In this document: piece by piece, positions 42,393 through 51,008 of the stretch
Numbering within the stretch: the stretch's first letter is position 1
Layout of the letters: each line of letters begins with the position of its first letter
Assembly (NCBI RefSeq): GCF_019396325.1
Contig: NZ_JAHKRO010000014.1
Span: 62,001-126,000 of the forward strand
Origin: Nonomuraea ceibae
Lineage (GTDB): Bacteria; Actinomycetota; Actinomycetes; Streptosporangiales; Streptosporangiaceae
Direction of reading: 5' to 3'
DNA length: 64,000 nucleotides
Translations under genes and position numbers: made by a program
The notes under the pieces: model-generated
Databases searched by the model: none
Seen by the model: the letters and a program-made list of their open reading frames with translations, nothing else
Told to the model about the DNA's origin: nothing

Positions 42393-42860
42393 TCAGTCGG
42401 CCTGCGCCGCAAGCGAGGCGTACAGGTCGACCCCGCCCCCGTCCGGGTCGGCCACCGTGGCGTATCGCATCCCCCAGAACGCGTCGAACGGCTCGGCGAT
42501 CCCCTGGTAACCGGCCCCGACCAGCTCGGCGTACTTGGCGTCGACCTCGGCGGGCGAATCGAACTCGAAGCACAGCAGCGTACGCGGCCCGCCCTCCGGA
42601 GCCCTCCAGCCCGGCAGGAACGGCGTACGGAACCCTTCCGTGTCGAGCATCACGTGCAGCCCGCCGGGCAGGTCGCACCCGGCATGCTCGGGCGAGGCGG
42701 CGTCGAGCTTGAACTCCAGCCCAAGCCCGGTCCCCAGTCTCAGCCCGGCGCTCAGCCCGCGCCCGCGCCCGGGCCCCAGCCTCAGCCCCAGCCACCGCCC
42801 CGAGCCCCAGCCCCCAGCCACCGCCCCGAGCCCCAGCCCCGAGCCCCTGCCCCACGGCAC
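42393..42860 (-). CDS. VOC family (glyoxalase-like) protein with replaced N-terminus
   Basis: The C-terminal two thirds (from about residue 46, LGLEFKLDAASPEHAGCDLPGG) match a VOC/bleomycin-resistance domain, ending with FWGMRYATVADPDGGGVDLYA. The first beta-alpha-beta unit, normally including the first metal ligand and an AxFYxxLG motif, is missing. It is replaced by a Gly/Leu/Arg-rich run coded by degenerate CCCAGC-type DNA repeats at about 42720-42860. No credible start lies upstream. The gene may be a decaying pseudogene or start downstream of the repeats. No substrate can be named. Confidence 0.55.
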   Translation of the reverse strand: MPWGRGSGLGLGAVAGGWGSGRWLGLRLGPGRGRGLSAGLRLGTGLGLEFKLDAASPEHAGCDLPGGLHVMLDTEGFRTPFLPGWRAPEGGPRTLLCFEFDSPAEVDAKYAELVGAGYQGIAEPFDAFWGMRYATVADPDGGGVDLYASLAAQAD

Positions 42861-42891
42861 CGAGCCCCACAGCCCTGACCTCCTGGTTGGG

Positions 42892-44148
42892 TCAGTGCAC
42901 GATGGCCAGCATCACGTCCGAGGCGCTGGGCCGGTCGTCGGGGCGTTTGGCCAGGCAGGAGCCCACGACCCCGCGAATGGACGGCGGTAACGGCGACAAG
43001 TCCGGATGATGCGTGAGCACCCGGTTGAAGACCGCCGGCACGCTGTCCTCCCCGAACGCCGGTCGCCCCGTCGCCGCGAACATCATCGTCACGCCCCAGC
43101 TGAACACGTCCGACGCGGGCCCCACCTGCTCACCGGACAGCTGCTCGGGCGACATGTACGGCGGCGTGCCGACCATCTTCCCGGACGTCATCGTCACCTG
43201 GTCGAGCGCCCGCGCGATGCCGAAGTCGATCACCCGCGGCCCGTCGTTGCCGATCAGCACGTTGCTCGGCTTGAAGTCACGATGGACGACCCCCGCCTTG
43301 TGGATAGCCGCCAGCGCACCGGCTGTGGACAACGCCAGCCGCGTCAGGCTGTCCTCATCCCTGGGGCCGTGGTTGCGTACGAGCTGCTCCAGGGACGGGC
43401 CGTCCACGTACTCACTCACGATGTACGCGAACTGCCCCGAAATGCTCACATCCAGCACCCGGGCCGTGGAGAACGTCGCCACCCGGCGGGCCGAGTCCAC
43501 CTCCCTGGCGAACCGGGTCCTGGCCGTCTCGTCGACCAGGTCGTGCAGCACCTTGACGGCCACCCGTACCCCGTTGGGCGCGGTCGCCAGGTAGACGGCG
43601 CCCTGTCCGCCGCGCCCGAGCGAACGCACCACCCGATAGTGCCCGATCCACTCGGGCTCGCCGGGGCGGTGCTGGTAGGAGGGCGAGGTGGTGCGCTGGT
43701 GGATGGACAGCCCGTGCTGCCGGTGAGCAGGGCCGTGCTGCTGGAGGGTGGGCCCGTGCGGGTGGTGGGCGGGGCCGCGCTGCGCGTAGGACGGAGGGTG
43801 GGGCTGGACGGGCCGGTAGTGGCGGGCCTTGGCCATCGCGGGCACGAGGATGCCCGAATGGATCACCCCGCTCACCCACGCGCCCACGAACATCAGCGAG
43901 ATGATCGTGCCCAGCGGCTCGGGCATGTCCTCGACCTGGTCGTACGTCATCAGCGACACCACGAACGCGCCGATGCAGACGCCGTAGGCGCACGCGGCGA
44001 CGAACTGCCACACGCTCCGCAGCCAGAACGCCGCGAACCCGATCGTGAACGGAGTCGCCAGACCACACGAGATCAGCGACAGAACGGCCCACACCACGGA
44101 AGCGGTCCAGGCGCCTGCGCTGGGACGGATCGGATGGCCGTACGACAT
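42892..44148 (-). CDS. Serine/threonine protein kinase with N-terminal membrane domain
   Basis: The 418-residue protein reverses the usual actinobacterial order. Three membrane segments lie at about 15-110, then a His/Pro/Gln-rich linker (repeats like QHGPAHRQHG), then the kinase domain from about 168. Kinase motifs are complete: LGRGGQGAVYLA glycine loop, VAVKVL lysine, HRDFKPSN catalytic loop (Phe in place of Leu), DFGIA, and GTPPYMSPEQL. There is no extracellular sensor. It is divergent from nuoI across a 151-bp gap holding DnaA-box-like sequences. A role in regulating the respiratory genes is only a guess. Confidence 0.88.
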   Translation of the reverse strand: MSYGHPIRPSAGAWTASVVWAVLSLISCGLATPFTIGFAAFWLRSVWQFVAACAYGVCIGAFVVSLMTYDQVEDMPEPLGTIISLMFVGAWVSGVIHSGILVPAMAKARHYRPVQPHPPSYAQRGPAHHPHGPTLQQHGPAHRQHGLSIHQRTTSPSYQHRPGEPEWIGHYRVVRSLGRGGQGAVYLATAPNGVRVAVKVLHDLVDETARTRFAREVDSARRVATFSTARVLDVSISGQFAYIVSEYVDGPSLEQLVRNHGPRDEDSLTRLALSTAGALAAIHKAGVVHRDFKPSNVLIGNDGPRVIDFGIARALDQVTMTSGKMVGTPPYMSPEQLSGEQVGPASDVFSWGVTMMFAATGRPAFGEDSVPAVFNRVLTHHPDLSPLPPSIRGVVGSCLAKRPDDRPSASDVMLAIVH

Positions 44149-44198
44149 GGCGAGAGACTATCGCTCCCTACTTGCACAAATCCGGCGTGACGCCTTCC

Positions 44199-44250
44199 TG
44201 TGGATAACTGTCCGCCAGCCTGTGGATAGCTGTGGAAAACCTGGGGACAA
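44199..44250. promoter_or_regulatory. Cluster of DnaA-box-like sequences
   Basis: Read on the minus strand: TTGTCCCCA (44250-44242), TTTTCCACA (44239-44231), CTATCCACA (44229-44221) and a perfect TTATCCACA (44207-44199). They lie in the intergenic region between the kinase gene and nuoI. DnaA binding is not demonstrated. Confidence 0.4.
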
Positions 44251-44281
44251 CGCGCTTGCTCATTCACGTGCGCGGCCAAGT

Positions 44282-44306
44282 GCGCCATGATGTTGAACCA
44301 TGGCGC
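44282..44306 (+). promoter_or_regulatory. Inverted repeat that encloses the nuoI start codon
   Basis: GCGCCATG (44282-44289) and CATGGCGC (44299-44306) form a perfect 8-bp stem with a 9-nt loop. The nuoI ATG (44300) is in the right arm and no Shine-Dalgarno sequence is visible. In RNA it could mask the start; in DNA it could be an operator. Confidence 0.4.
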
Positions 44307-45823
44307 GGATTCCCGGCGTAGGGCTGGCAAAGGGGTTGACCATCACCCTTCGCCACATGCTGCGCAAATCCGTCACTCAGCAGTATCCCGAGGTCAAGCC
44401 CGCCCTGCCGCCGCGCAGCCGAGGAGTTATCGCCCTCGTTGAGGAGAATTGCACCTCCTGCATGCTGTGTGCGAGGGAGTGCCCCGACTGGTGCATTTAC
44501 ATCGACTCCCACAAGGAGACCATCCCGGCCCCTGAAGGCGGCCGTGCCCGCCAGCGCAACGTTCTCGACCGGTTCGCCATCGATTTCGCCCTGTGCATGT
44601 ATTGCGGCATCTGCATCGAGGTGTGCCCGTTCGACGCCCTGTTCTGGTCGCCGGAGTTCGAGTACGCCGAGGGGGACATCCGCAACCTTCTTCACGAGAA
44701 GGACAGGCTCGCCACCTGGGTCGAAACCGTCCCGCCGCCTCCCGCCCACGATCCAGGCGCCGAGCCCCCCAAGGAGCTCACGGCCGCCCCCCGCCGCCCC
44801 GTACGCGAACCCGCCGCCCCCCGCGCTCGTACGGGCGGCGCCGAGGCCACCCGCCCGGGAACGGCCGGAACCGCGGACAAGTCAGGCGCGACCGGAACCC
44901 CGGGCGCCTCCCCGGCAGCGCCCGAAGCCTCGGACGGCCCATCGGGAACGGCCCGAACCCCGGGCGCCGCTCGACGTGGCACGCCCGGGGCGCCGGACGC
45001 AGGCCCCGGACGCCCTGCCGGGCGCGGCGATGCGTCGGGAGAAGCCGCCGGTCCGAGCGGCCGTCCCCAGCCCGGCGACGCGGAGTCCTCCCAGGTCACC
45101 GGCGATGCCGCACCCGCGCGAGACGCCGGTGACGGCCTACGCTCCGAGGCGGGCGCACCCCGCCAGGACACCACCGGCGCGGCCTCGCAGGAAGCGCCCG
45201 AACAGCCCACTCCAGGCGAGGACGAGGTTGGGGCCGGCACCCCGCCCGGCCAGGACCAGCCCGCCCGTGGCCGTTCGCGCCGTTCCATGGCGAACGTACG
45301 CGGCATCCGCCCCCCTGGCGCGCTGCCGTCCCGTCCCGAGAGCCCCACGCCCGACGAGCCCGGTCCGGAGACCGACGAGACCGCCGCCCGCCGCCCTGCG
45401 CCAGGCGAGCCCCCCGCCCGCCCTCCTGCGACAGGCGAGACTTCCGCACCTGCGCCGACGGGAGAGGAAACAGCGCCCGGTTCGGCGGAAGGGGAAGCCC
45501 CTGCGGCCGGGTCTGCGGAAGGGGAAGCGCCCGCCACGCCGGGAGCCGGCACGGGCTCGTCCTCGGACAGGGACGCCACCGGCGATGCGTCCGGCGGCGG
45601 CGATTCATCCACAGGTGAGGCGGCGACCGGCGAGGCGTCATCCACAGGCGCGCCCGCCGAGGGAGAGTTTTCCACAGGCGCGGAGGAATCGGGCCCGGCG
45701 TCCGGTCCACCGGGGCAAACTTCTGGCGCGAGCCCACGCAGGCGCAGGATGGCCGATCCACGCTCCATCCGTCCACCTGGGCGGCTCGACCCTGACCAGT
45801 CGAGGGAGACCGAGGAGGAGTAG
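44300..45823 (+). CDS. nuoI: NADH-quinone oxidoreductase-like subunit I with long low-complexity tail
   Basis: The first about 145 residues are a normal NuoI with two [4Fe-4S] motifs: Cys51, 54, 57, 61 and Cys99, 102, 105, 109. It carries electrons along the peripheral arm to NuoB. The remaining about 360 residues are Pro/Ala/Gly/Ser/Thr/Glu-rich and probably disordered, making the protein 507 residues instead of about 180-220. Two copies of RRxMA(N/D)xR(G/S)IRPPG occur in the tail, near residues 326 and 481. The stop overlaps the nuoJ start, so the tail is in frame to its natural end. It heads the second nuo block. Confidence 0.93.
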   Translation: MARIPGVGLAKGLTITLRHMLRKSVTQQYPEVKPALPPRSRGVIALVEENCTSCMLCARECPDWCIYIDSHKETIPAPEGGRARQRNVLDRFAIDFALCMYCGICIEVCPFDALFWSPEFEYAEGDIRNLLHEKDRLATWVETVPPPPAHDPGAEPPKELTAAPRRPVREPAAPRARTGGAEATRPGTAGTADKSGATGTPGASPAAPEASDGPSGTARTPGAARRGTPGAPDAGPGRPAGRGDASGEAAGPSGRPQPGDAESSQVTGDAAPARDAGDGLRSEAGAPRQDTTGAASQEAPEQPTPGEDEVGAGTPPGQDQPARGRSRRSMANVRGIRPPGALPSRPESPTPDEPGPETDETAARRPAPGEPPARPPATGETSAPAPTGEETAPGSAEGEAPAAGSAEGEAPATPGAGTGSSSDRDATGDASGGGDSSTGEAATGEASSTGAPAEGEFSTGAEESGPASGPPGQTSGASPRRRRMADPRSIRPPGRLDPDQSRETEEE

Positions 45824-46497
45824 TGACCGAAGCGGTGCCCTCCTACCTGTCGCCCACCGGGCAGGAGATCATCTTCTTGCTCCTGGGCGCTGTGGCAGTC
45901 GGATCGGCGCTGCTCGTCGTCACGACGCGGCAACTCGTCCATGCCGCCCTCTGGCTGGTGCTGACCTTCGGCGCCCTGGCGGGCTGCTACCTCGTTCTCA
46001 CGGCCGAGTTCGTGGCCTGGGTGCAGGTGCTCATCTATGTGGGCGCCGTGGTGGTGCTGTTGCTGTTCGGCATCATGCTGACCCGTGCGCCGATCGGCCC
46101 CTCGACCGACCTCGACAGCCGCAACAAGGTCACGGCGGCCGTGGTGGCCGTGGCGACGGCGGCGGTCCTGGTCACGGTGGTGATCGACGGGTTCCGGATG
46201 GCCTACTCGCCGCTCACCCCCGGCGCGGGCGCGGCCAGTGAGCTGGGCGGGAGCATCTTCAGCACGTGGGTGCTGCCGTTCGAGGCGCTTTCCGTGCTGT
46301 TGCTGGCGGCTCTCATCGGCGCCATCGTCCTGTCCCGCACCGACATCTCCGGCAACTCCGGCGGATCCCGTACGGATGACCCGTCCGCCCCTTCGGACCC
46401 CTCCGAGCCCGGCACCTTGAGACGCCCCGACGCCTCCGCGGCTCCGCCCGGAGGAGAGGCAGCCGACGGGCCGCACCGCATGGACGGGGGGCTTTGA
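45823..46497 (+). CDS. nuoJ: NADH-quinone oxidoreductase-like subunit J
   Basis: The 224-residue membrane subunit has five transmembrane segments, including [20 protein letters not shown] and [20 protein letters not shown], the conserved third segment with its pi-bulge region. A Pro/Ser/Gly/Asp-rich tail of about 45 residues follows the last segment. The GTG start overlaps the nuoI stop by one base (TAGTG) and has GAGGAGG immediately upstream. The stop overlaps the nuoK ATG (TGATG). Confidence 0.94.
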   Translation: MTEAVPSYLSPTGQEIIFLLLGAVAVGSALLVVTTRQLVHAALWLVLTFGALAGCYLVLTAEFVAWVQVLIYVGAVVVLLLFGIMLTRAPIGPSTDLDSRNKVTAAVVAVATAAVLVTVVIDGFRMAYSPLTPGAGAASELGGSIFSTWVLPFEALSVLLLAALIGAIVLSRTDISGNSGGSRTDDPSAPSDPSEPGTLRRPDASAAPPGGEAADGPHRMDGGL

Positions 46498-47138
46498 TGC
46501 ACATCGTCTACCCCGCTGTCGTGGCGGCGCTGCTGTTCTCCATCGGCGTCTACGGTGTGCTGGCCCGGCGCAACACGATCCTGGTGCTGATGTCGGTCGA
46601 GCTGATGCTCAACGCCGTCAACCTGAACCTGGTCGCGTTCGACGTGTGGCTCGGCGATCTGCTGCACAGCGGGCAGGTGCTGACGCTGTTCGTCATCGTG
46701 ATCGCCGCCGCCGAGGTGGGGGTCGGGCTGGCGATCGTGCTCGCCCTCTACCGCAACCGGCGGACCGTCGACATCGACCACCTGCGCGACCTCGCGGAGC
46801 CTGCCGACCCGCCCGCCGAGACGTACGAAGAAGCCCCCGCCGACGACCGCCTCGTCCGCTCGGCCGCCCACAGCGGCGGCCTGACCAGCGCAAGCGCCCG
46901 TGCCGACAGCCCGCCTGGCGCGGACCTTCCGGCAGGTGATTCACCCGGTGCGGCGCCCCGGGAGGGCGGGCCGGCCGGTCCAGGGGTGCCGGGTGATGGC
47001 CTGACCGGCGCGGATGCCCCACGTCCGGACAGCACCCCGCGGCGCACGAACGATCAACCGGCTCCGGGCGGCCCCGAGGGCGGCTCGGCTGTGCGGGGCG
47101 ATGGGCGTCGGGTCGATCGAGGAGGGGATACGCCGTGA
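46497..47138 (+). CDS. nuoK: NADH-quinone oxidoreductase-like subunit K with extended tail
   Basis: The first about 100 residues are a standard NuoK with three membrane segments and the two conserved glutamates in [17 protein letters not shown] and [15 protein letters not shown], part of the proton path. The protein continues for about 110 residues of Pro/Gly/Ala/Asp-rich sequence, making 213 residues in place of about 100. The ATG at 46497 overlaps the nuoJ stop, and the stop overlaps the GTG of nuoL (GTGA). The frame is thus confirmed at both ends. Confidence 0.94.
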   Translation: MHIVYPAVVAALLFSIGVYGVLARRNTILVLMSVELMLNAVNLNLVAFDVWLGDLLHSGQVLTLFVIVIAAAEVGVGLAIVLALYRNRRTVDIDHLRDLAEPADPPAETYEEAPADDRLVRSAAHSGGLTSASARADSPPGADLPAGDSPGAAPREGGPAGPGVPGDGLTGADAPRPDSTPRRTNDQPAPGGPEGGSAVRGDGRRVDRGGDTP

Positions 47139-49099
47139 CGACCTTCCCGTTGCTGGCCGCGCTGCTGCCCTTCCTGGCCGCCGCCGCGGGCCTCCTGCTG
47201 TCCCGATGGCCCCACGGCCGCGTATCCCCAGCCGGGGCGCCAAGCCCAGGGCATGGCCATGACGGCCGGGGCGGCAACGACGCGGCGGGCTCATCGGCGC
47301 CGGCCGATCGGCGAGCCAACCAGCGGGCCGGGTGGATCGCGGTCGTGCCTACAGCCGCCTCGGCGGTGCTGGCCGCGTGGGTGGCGTGGGGGCACGGGTT
47401 CGGTTTCCTGACGGGCACGGGAACGTCGGCAGCCGTGGGTGAGACGTACGGGACCATCGAGACCGGCGGCGTGCCCATCTCGCTCACCCTGCAGGCGGAC
47501 GCCCTGTCCGGCCTGCTCGGGGTGCTGGTGACGGTCGTGGCGCTGGCCGTGCAGGTCTACTCGATCGGCTACCTGCGCGACGATCCCCGCTACCCGTCCT
47601 ACAGCGCGTTCATCAGCCTGTTCACCGCCGCCATGCTGCTGGTGGTCTACGCGGGTGACCTTCTTGTCCTCTATGTCGGGTGGGAGGTCATGGGCCTGTG
47701 CTCGTACCTGCTCATCGGGCACTGGTGGGAAGATCGCGGCAATTCGCGCGCAGCGGTCAAGGCGTTCCTGGTGACGCGGCTGGGTGACGTCGGGTTCCTG
47801 TTCGGGATCTTCGTGCTCGGGATGGGCGCGGGAAGCTTCCGGATCGGCGACGTGCTCGCGCGGGTGCCCGAGATGTCCGCCGCGACGCTGGTCACCGCGA
47901 CGATGCTGCTGCTCGCGGGCGTCGCCGGCAAGAGCGCGCAGGTGCCGCTGCACACCTGGCTGCCCGACGCGATGGCGGGACCGACGCCGATCAGCGCGCT
48001 GATCCACGCCGCCACCATGGTCGCCGCGGGCATCTTCCTCGTGGCCAGGCTGTTCCCGGCCTTCGCCGCCGCCCGCCCGACGCTCGACGTGCTCGCGGTG
48101 CTGGCCGCGCTCGGCATGCTCGGCGCGGCGCTGGCCGCGTTCGCCCAGGACGACCTGAAACGCGTTCTCGCCTACTCGACCGTCAGCCAGCTCGCCTACA
48201 TGGCCGGCGGGCTCGCGGCCGGCTCCGACACCGCCGCGATCTTCCACCTGATCACGCACGGAGCGTTCAAGGCGCTGCTGTTCCTGTGCGCGGGCGTCGT
48301 CATCCACCACGTCGGCTCCAACCTGATGACGCGGATGGGCGGGCTGCGACGCGAGCTGCCGGTCACGTTCGCGGCGACGACGGTCGGGTTCGCCGCGCTC
48401 ATGGGCCTGCCTCCGGCCAGTGGCTTCTTCAGCAAGGACGCGCTGCTGGTCACGATGGAGGGCGCGCTCGCGGGCGGCCTCACCGACGCCGCCGCGCTGC
48501 TCCTGTACGGCTGCGCGCTCGCGACCGTCGCCGTCACCGGCGCCTACGCCACCCGGGCCTGGCTGCGTACCTTCTTCGGCCCGACGCGCACCGTCGCGCT
48601 CCCCGAGCCCGAACCCGGCACCGCCCGCGTCATCGACACCCGCGAAGCGCCGCCCACCATGCTCGTGCCCGTCGTGATCCTCGCGGTGCCGGCCCTGCTG
48701 CTCGGGTTCGCCGGCGGGGTGCACCTCGACGTGCCGGTGGCCGCCACCAGCGTCGCCCTCGCGCTGCTCGGCGCCGGGGTGGTGTACGCCGCCTGGCGCG
48801 CCGACCCGGTGGCCGACCCGGCGCGCCTGCTCGGGCCGCTCCGGGTGCCGTGCGAGCGGGCCTTCTACGTCGACAGCCTGTACGCCGCGATCTTCGTACG
48901 CCCTGTCGTGTGGCTGTCCAGGCTCGTCGTCAGGACGGACGACACGGTCGTCGACGGCGCGGTGCGCGGCTCGGGCCGGTCGGCGTACGGGCTGTCGGGG
49001 ATGCTGAGGCTCGCCCAGAACGGCAACGTGCAGCTCTACGTGAGCGGCCTGCTGGCCGGTGTCCTGCTGATCGCGGTGGGGGCGGTGGTGTTCACATGA
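47135..49099 (+). CDS. nuoL: NADH-quinone oxidoreductase-like subunit L
   Basis: The 654-residue antiporter-like subunit has the family landmarks [51 protein letters not shown] and [24 protein letters not shown]. It is the distal proton-pumping subunit with a lateral helix expected in the C-terminal third. The N-terminal segment has an inserted Gly/His/Arg-rich stretch of about 45 residues after the first membrane segment (about 25-70). The GTG overlaps the nuoK stop. The stop overlaps a 15-codon frame that leads into nuoM. Confidence 0.95.
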   Translation: MTTFPLLAALLPFLAAAAGLLLSRWPHGRVSPAGAPSPGHGHDGRGGNDAAGSSAPADRRANQRAGWIAVVPTAASAVLAAWVAWGHGFGFLTGTGTSAAVGETYGTIETGGVPISLTLQADALSGLLGVLVTVVALAVQVYSIGYLRDDPRYPSYSAFISLFTAAMLLVVYAGDLLVLYVGWEVMGLCSYLLIGHWWEDRGNSRAAVKAFLVTRLGDVGFLFGIFVLGMGAGSFRIGDVLARVPEMSAATLVTATMLLLAGVAGKSAQVPLHTWLPDAMAGPTPISALIHAATMVAAGIFLVARLFPAFAAARPTLDVLAVLAALGMLGAALAAFAQDDLKRVLAYSTVSQLAYMAGGLAAGSDTAAIFHLITHGAFKALLFLCAGVVIHHVGSNLMTRMGGLRRELPVTFAATTVGFAALMGLPPASGFFSKDALLVTMEGALAGGLTDAAALLLYGCALATVAVTGAYATRAWLRTFFGPTRTVALPEPEPGTARVIDTREAPPTMLVPVVILAVPALLLGFAGGVHLDVPVAATSVALALLGAGVVYAAWRADPVADPARLLGPLRVPCERAFYVDSLYAAIFVRPVVWLSRLVVRTDDTVVDGAVRGSGRSAYGLSGMLRLAQNGNVQLYVSGLLAGVLLIAVGAVVFT

Positions 49100-49143
49100 C
49101 TCCTGACCTGGCCGTCCCGCCCGGCGGGGCGGTGGTCGCATGA
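49096..49143 (+). CDS. Possible 15-residue coupling micro-ORF between nuoL and nuoM
   Basis: ATG at 49096 overlaps the nuoL stop (ATGA), and the frame ([15 protein letters not shown]) ends in TGA overlapping the first nuoM ATG at 49140 (ATGA again). It may keep ribosomes moving from nuoL to nuoM, or nuoM may have lost 5' sequence. Confidence 0.4.
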   Translation: MTPDLAVPPGGAVVA

Positions 49144-51008
49144 TGGGCTGGGTGTCGGTCGCGCTGATCGCGGTGCCGCTGGCCGGGGCCGTGGCGCTGC
49201 TGGTGGCGCCGGACGCGCTCCGGCCGGTGCTGCGAATCTACGGGCCGATCGTGTCCGGGGTGACGCTGGTGCTGGCCGTGGTCATGCTGGCCGCGTTCGA
49301 CCAGGGCCAGGCGGCGCGGCCCCAGTTCGCGGTGGACCAGCCGTGGATCCCGGGGCTCGGACTGCGGTTCCACCTGGGCGTCGACGGGATCTCGCTGCCG
49401 TTGGTGGTGCTGACGGCGCTGCTGACGTTCCTCTGCTTCGCCTACCTGGGCTGGGGCGGCGGCAGGCGGCCAGGGCAGCTCCTGAGCGCGCGGCCGGGAG
49501 GGGCGCGGCCGAGGGCGCTGGTGTTCACGCTGCTCGTGCTCGAAGTCGGCATGATCGGCACCTTCCTGGCGCTCGACCTGCTCCTGTTCTTCGTGTTCTT
49601 CGAGATCGTGCTCGTGCCCATGTACTTCCTGATCGCCGTCTGGGGCGGCGAAGGGCGGCGGCGCGCGGCGGTCAAGTTCATCCTCTACACGCTGCTCGGC
49701 TCGGTCGTCATGCTGCTCGGGCTGCTGCTCGTCTGGGCGCAGACCGGCACGCTCGACATCGTGGCGCTCGGCGACGCGCACGGCGCGGGCATGCCGAGGG
49801 CGGTGCAGGTGCTGGCGTTCGCCGCGATCGGGATCGGGCTGGCGGTCAAGACGCCCATGTGGCCGCTGCACACCTGGCTGCCCGACGCGCACACCGAGGC
49901 GCCCACGGTCGGCTCGGTGCTGCTGGCGGGGGTGCTGCTGAAGATGGGCACCTACGGGTTCGCCAGGATCGCGATCCCGATCCTGCCCGAGGGCGCGGTG
50001 GCTGTGGCGCCCTGGCTGGGGGCGCTGGCGGTGGTCGGCATCGTCTACGGGGCGCTTGCCTGCCTCGCCCAGCGCGACCTCAAACGCATGATCGCCTATT
50101 CGTCGGTCGGGCACATGGGGTTCGTGCTGCTGGGGTTCGCGACGCTGACCACGGTGGGGATCAACGGCGCGCTGTTCGCCAACGTGGCGCACGGGCTGAT
50201 CACCGGGCTGCTGTTCTTCGTGGCCGGGGGGATCAAGGACCGCTATCACACGGGCGACATGCCGTCGCTCGGTGGCGGCATGCTGGCGACGCTGCCGCAC
50301 CTCGGGGCCGTTCTCACGTTCGCCGCGATCGCGTCGCTCGGGCTGCCGGGGCTGGCGGGGTTCTGGGGAGAAATGCTGGCGCTCCTGGGCGCCTTCCAGC
50401 CGGGCGGGGGGCTGCCTCGGGGGCTGTTCCTCACGTTCATGGTCATCGGTGGGCTGGGGGCGGTGCTGACGGCGGCGTACTTCCTGGTGATGCTGTCCCG
50501 CGTCACCCACGGCGTCCCCTCAGTCCCCGCCGCCCCTGCCGTTCCCGGTGTCCACGCTGTGCCCACAGTCCCTGCCGTCCCCGCAGATCCAGGCCCCGCC
50601 CCGGTGGCGACGGGCGCGGGCAGCGACGCGGTGGTATCGGGCGCAGGCAGCGACGCGGGGGCGACGGGCGCGGGGGCCGGCGCGGTGGTATCGGGCGCGG
50701 GTGCCGGTGCGGGGCTTGACGAGCGGGCCGCCGCGGTTTCGGCGACTGCCGAGGTGACCGGGGACGCGGCCGGGTGGGAGACGCCGGACGAACGCCCCGT
50801 ACAACCGCTGGAAGCGCAGCCGGAGCAGGCCCGGTCACCTGGACGTGACGACGGCTCGCCCGCCGCGGGGATGCTCGACGTGCAGCGGTACGAGCTGGTC
50901 GCGTGGGTGCCGTTGATCGTGCTGACCTTGCTGTTCGGGCTCTGGCCCAAGCTGCTGCTCTCGCTCACCACGCCCGCCGTGCAGAACCTGCTGGGGGCCT
51001 TGTCATGA
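49140..51008 (+). CDS. nuoM: NADH-quinone oxidoreductase-like subunit M with large insert
   Basis: The 622-residue subunit has the NuoM landmarks [60 protein letters not shown] and ASLGLPGLAGFWGEML. An insert of about 120 Ala/Val/Gly/Pro-rich residues (about 457-576) separates the penultimate from the last membrane segment; its DNA shows repeats of a GCGGGCAGCGACGCG type. The insert would sit in a loop. Two adjacent ATG codons (49140, 49143) are possible starts. The stop overlaps the nuoN ATG. Confidence 0.94.
   Translation: MMGWVSVALIAVPLAGAVALLVAPDALRPVLRIYGPIVSGVTLVLAVVMLAAFDQGQAARPQFAVDQPWIPGLGLRFHLGVDGISLPLVVLTALLTFLCFAYLGWGGGRRPGQLLSARPGGARPRALVFTLLVLEVGMIGTFLALDLLLFFVFFEIVLVPMYFLIAVWGGEGRRRAAVKFILYTLLGSVVMLLGLLLVWAQTGTLDIVALGDAHGAGMPRAVQVLAFAAIGIGLAVKTPMWPLHTWLPDAHTEAPTVGSVLLAGVLLKMGTYGFARIAIPILPEGAVAVAPWLGALAVVGIVYGALACLAQRDLKRMIAYSSVGHMGFVLLGFATLTTVGINGALFANVAHGLITGLLFFVAGGIKDRYHTGDMPSLGGGMLATLPHLGAVLTFAAIASLGLPGLAGFWGEMLALLGAFQPGGGLPRGLFLTFMVIGGLGAVLTAAYFLVMLSRVTHGVPSVPAAPAVPGVHAVPTVPAVPADPGPAPVATGAGSDAVVSGAGSDAGATGAGAGAVVSGAGAGAGLDERAAAVSATAEVTGDAAGWETPDERPVQPLEAQPEQARSPGRDDGSPAAGMLDVQRYELVAWVPLIVLTLLFGLWPKLLLSLTTPAVQNLLGALS

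Noticed and set aside
45600..45690. Further DnaA-box-like sequences (TCATCCACA, TTTTCCACA) inside nuoI
   Set aside because: They code for Ser-Ser-Thr-Gly and Phe-Ser-Thr-Gly in the low-complexity tail and follow from its composition; only the intergenic cluster was kept.
44740..45820. NuoI tail as a frameshift or a separate gene
   Set aside because: No internal ribosome site or alternative domain is seen. The frame runs unbroken to a stop that overlaps the nuoJ start with a ribosome site inside the tail's last codons.
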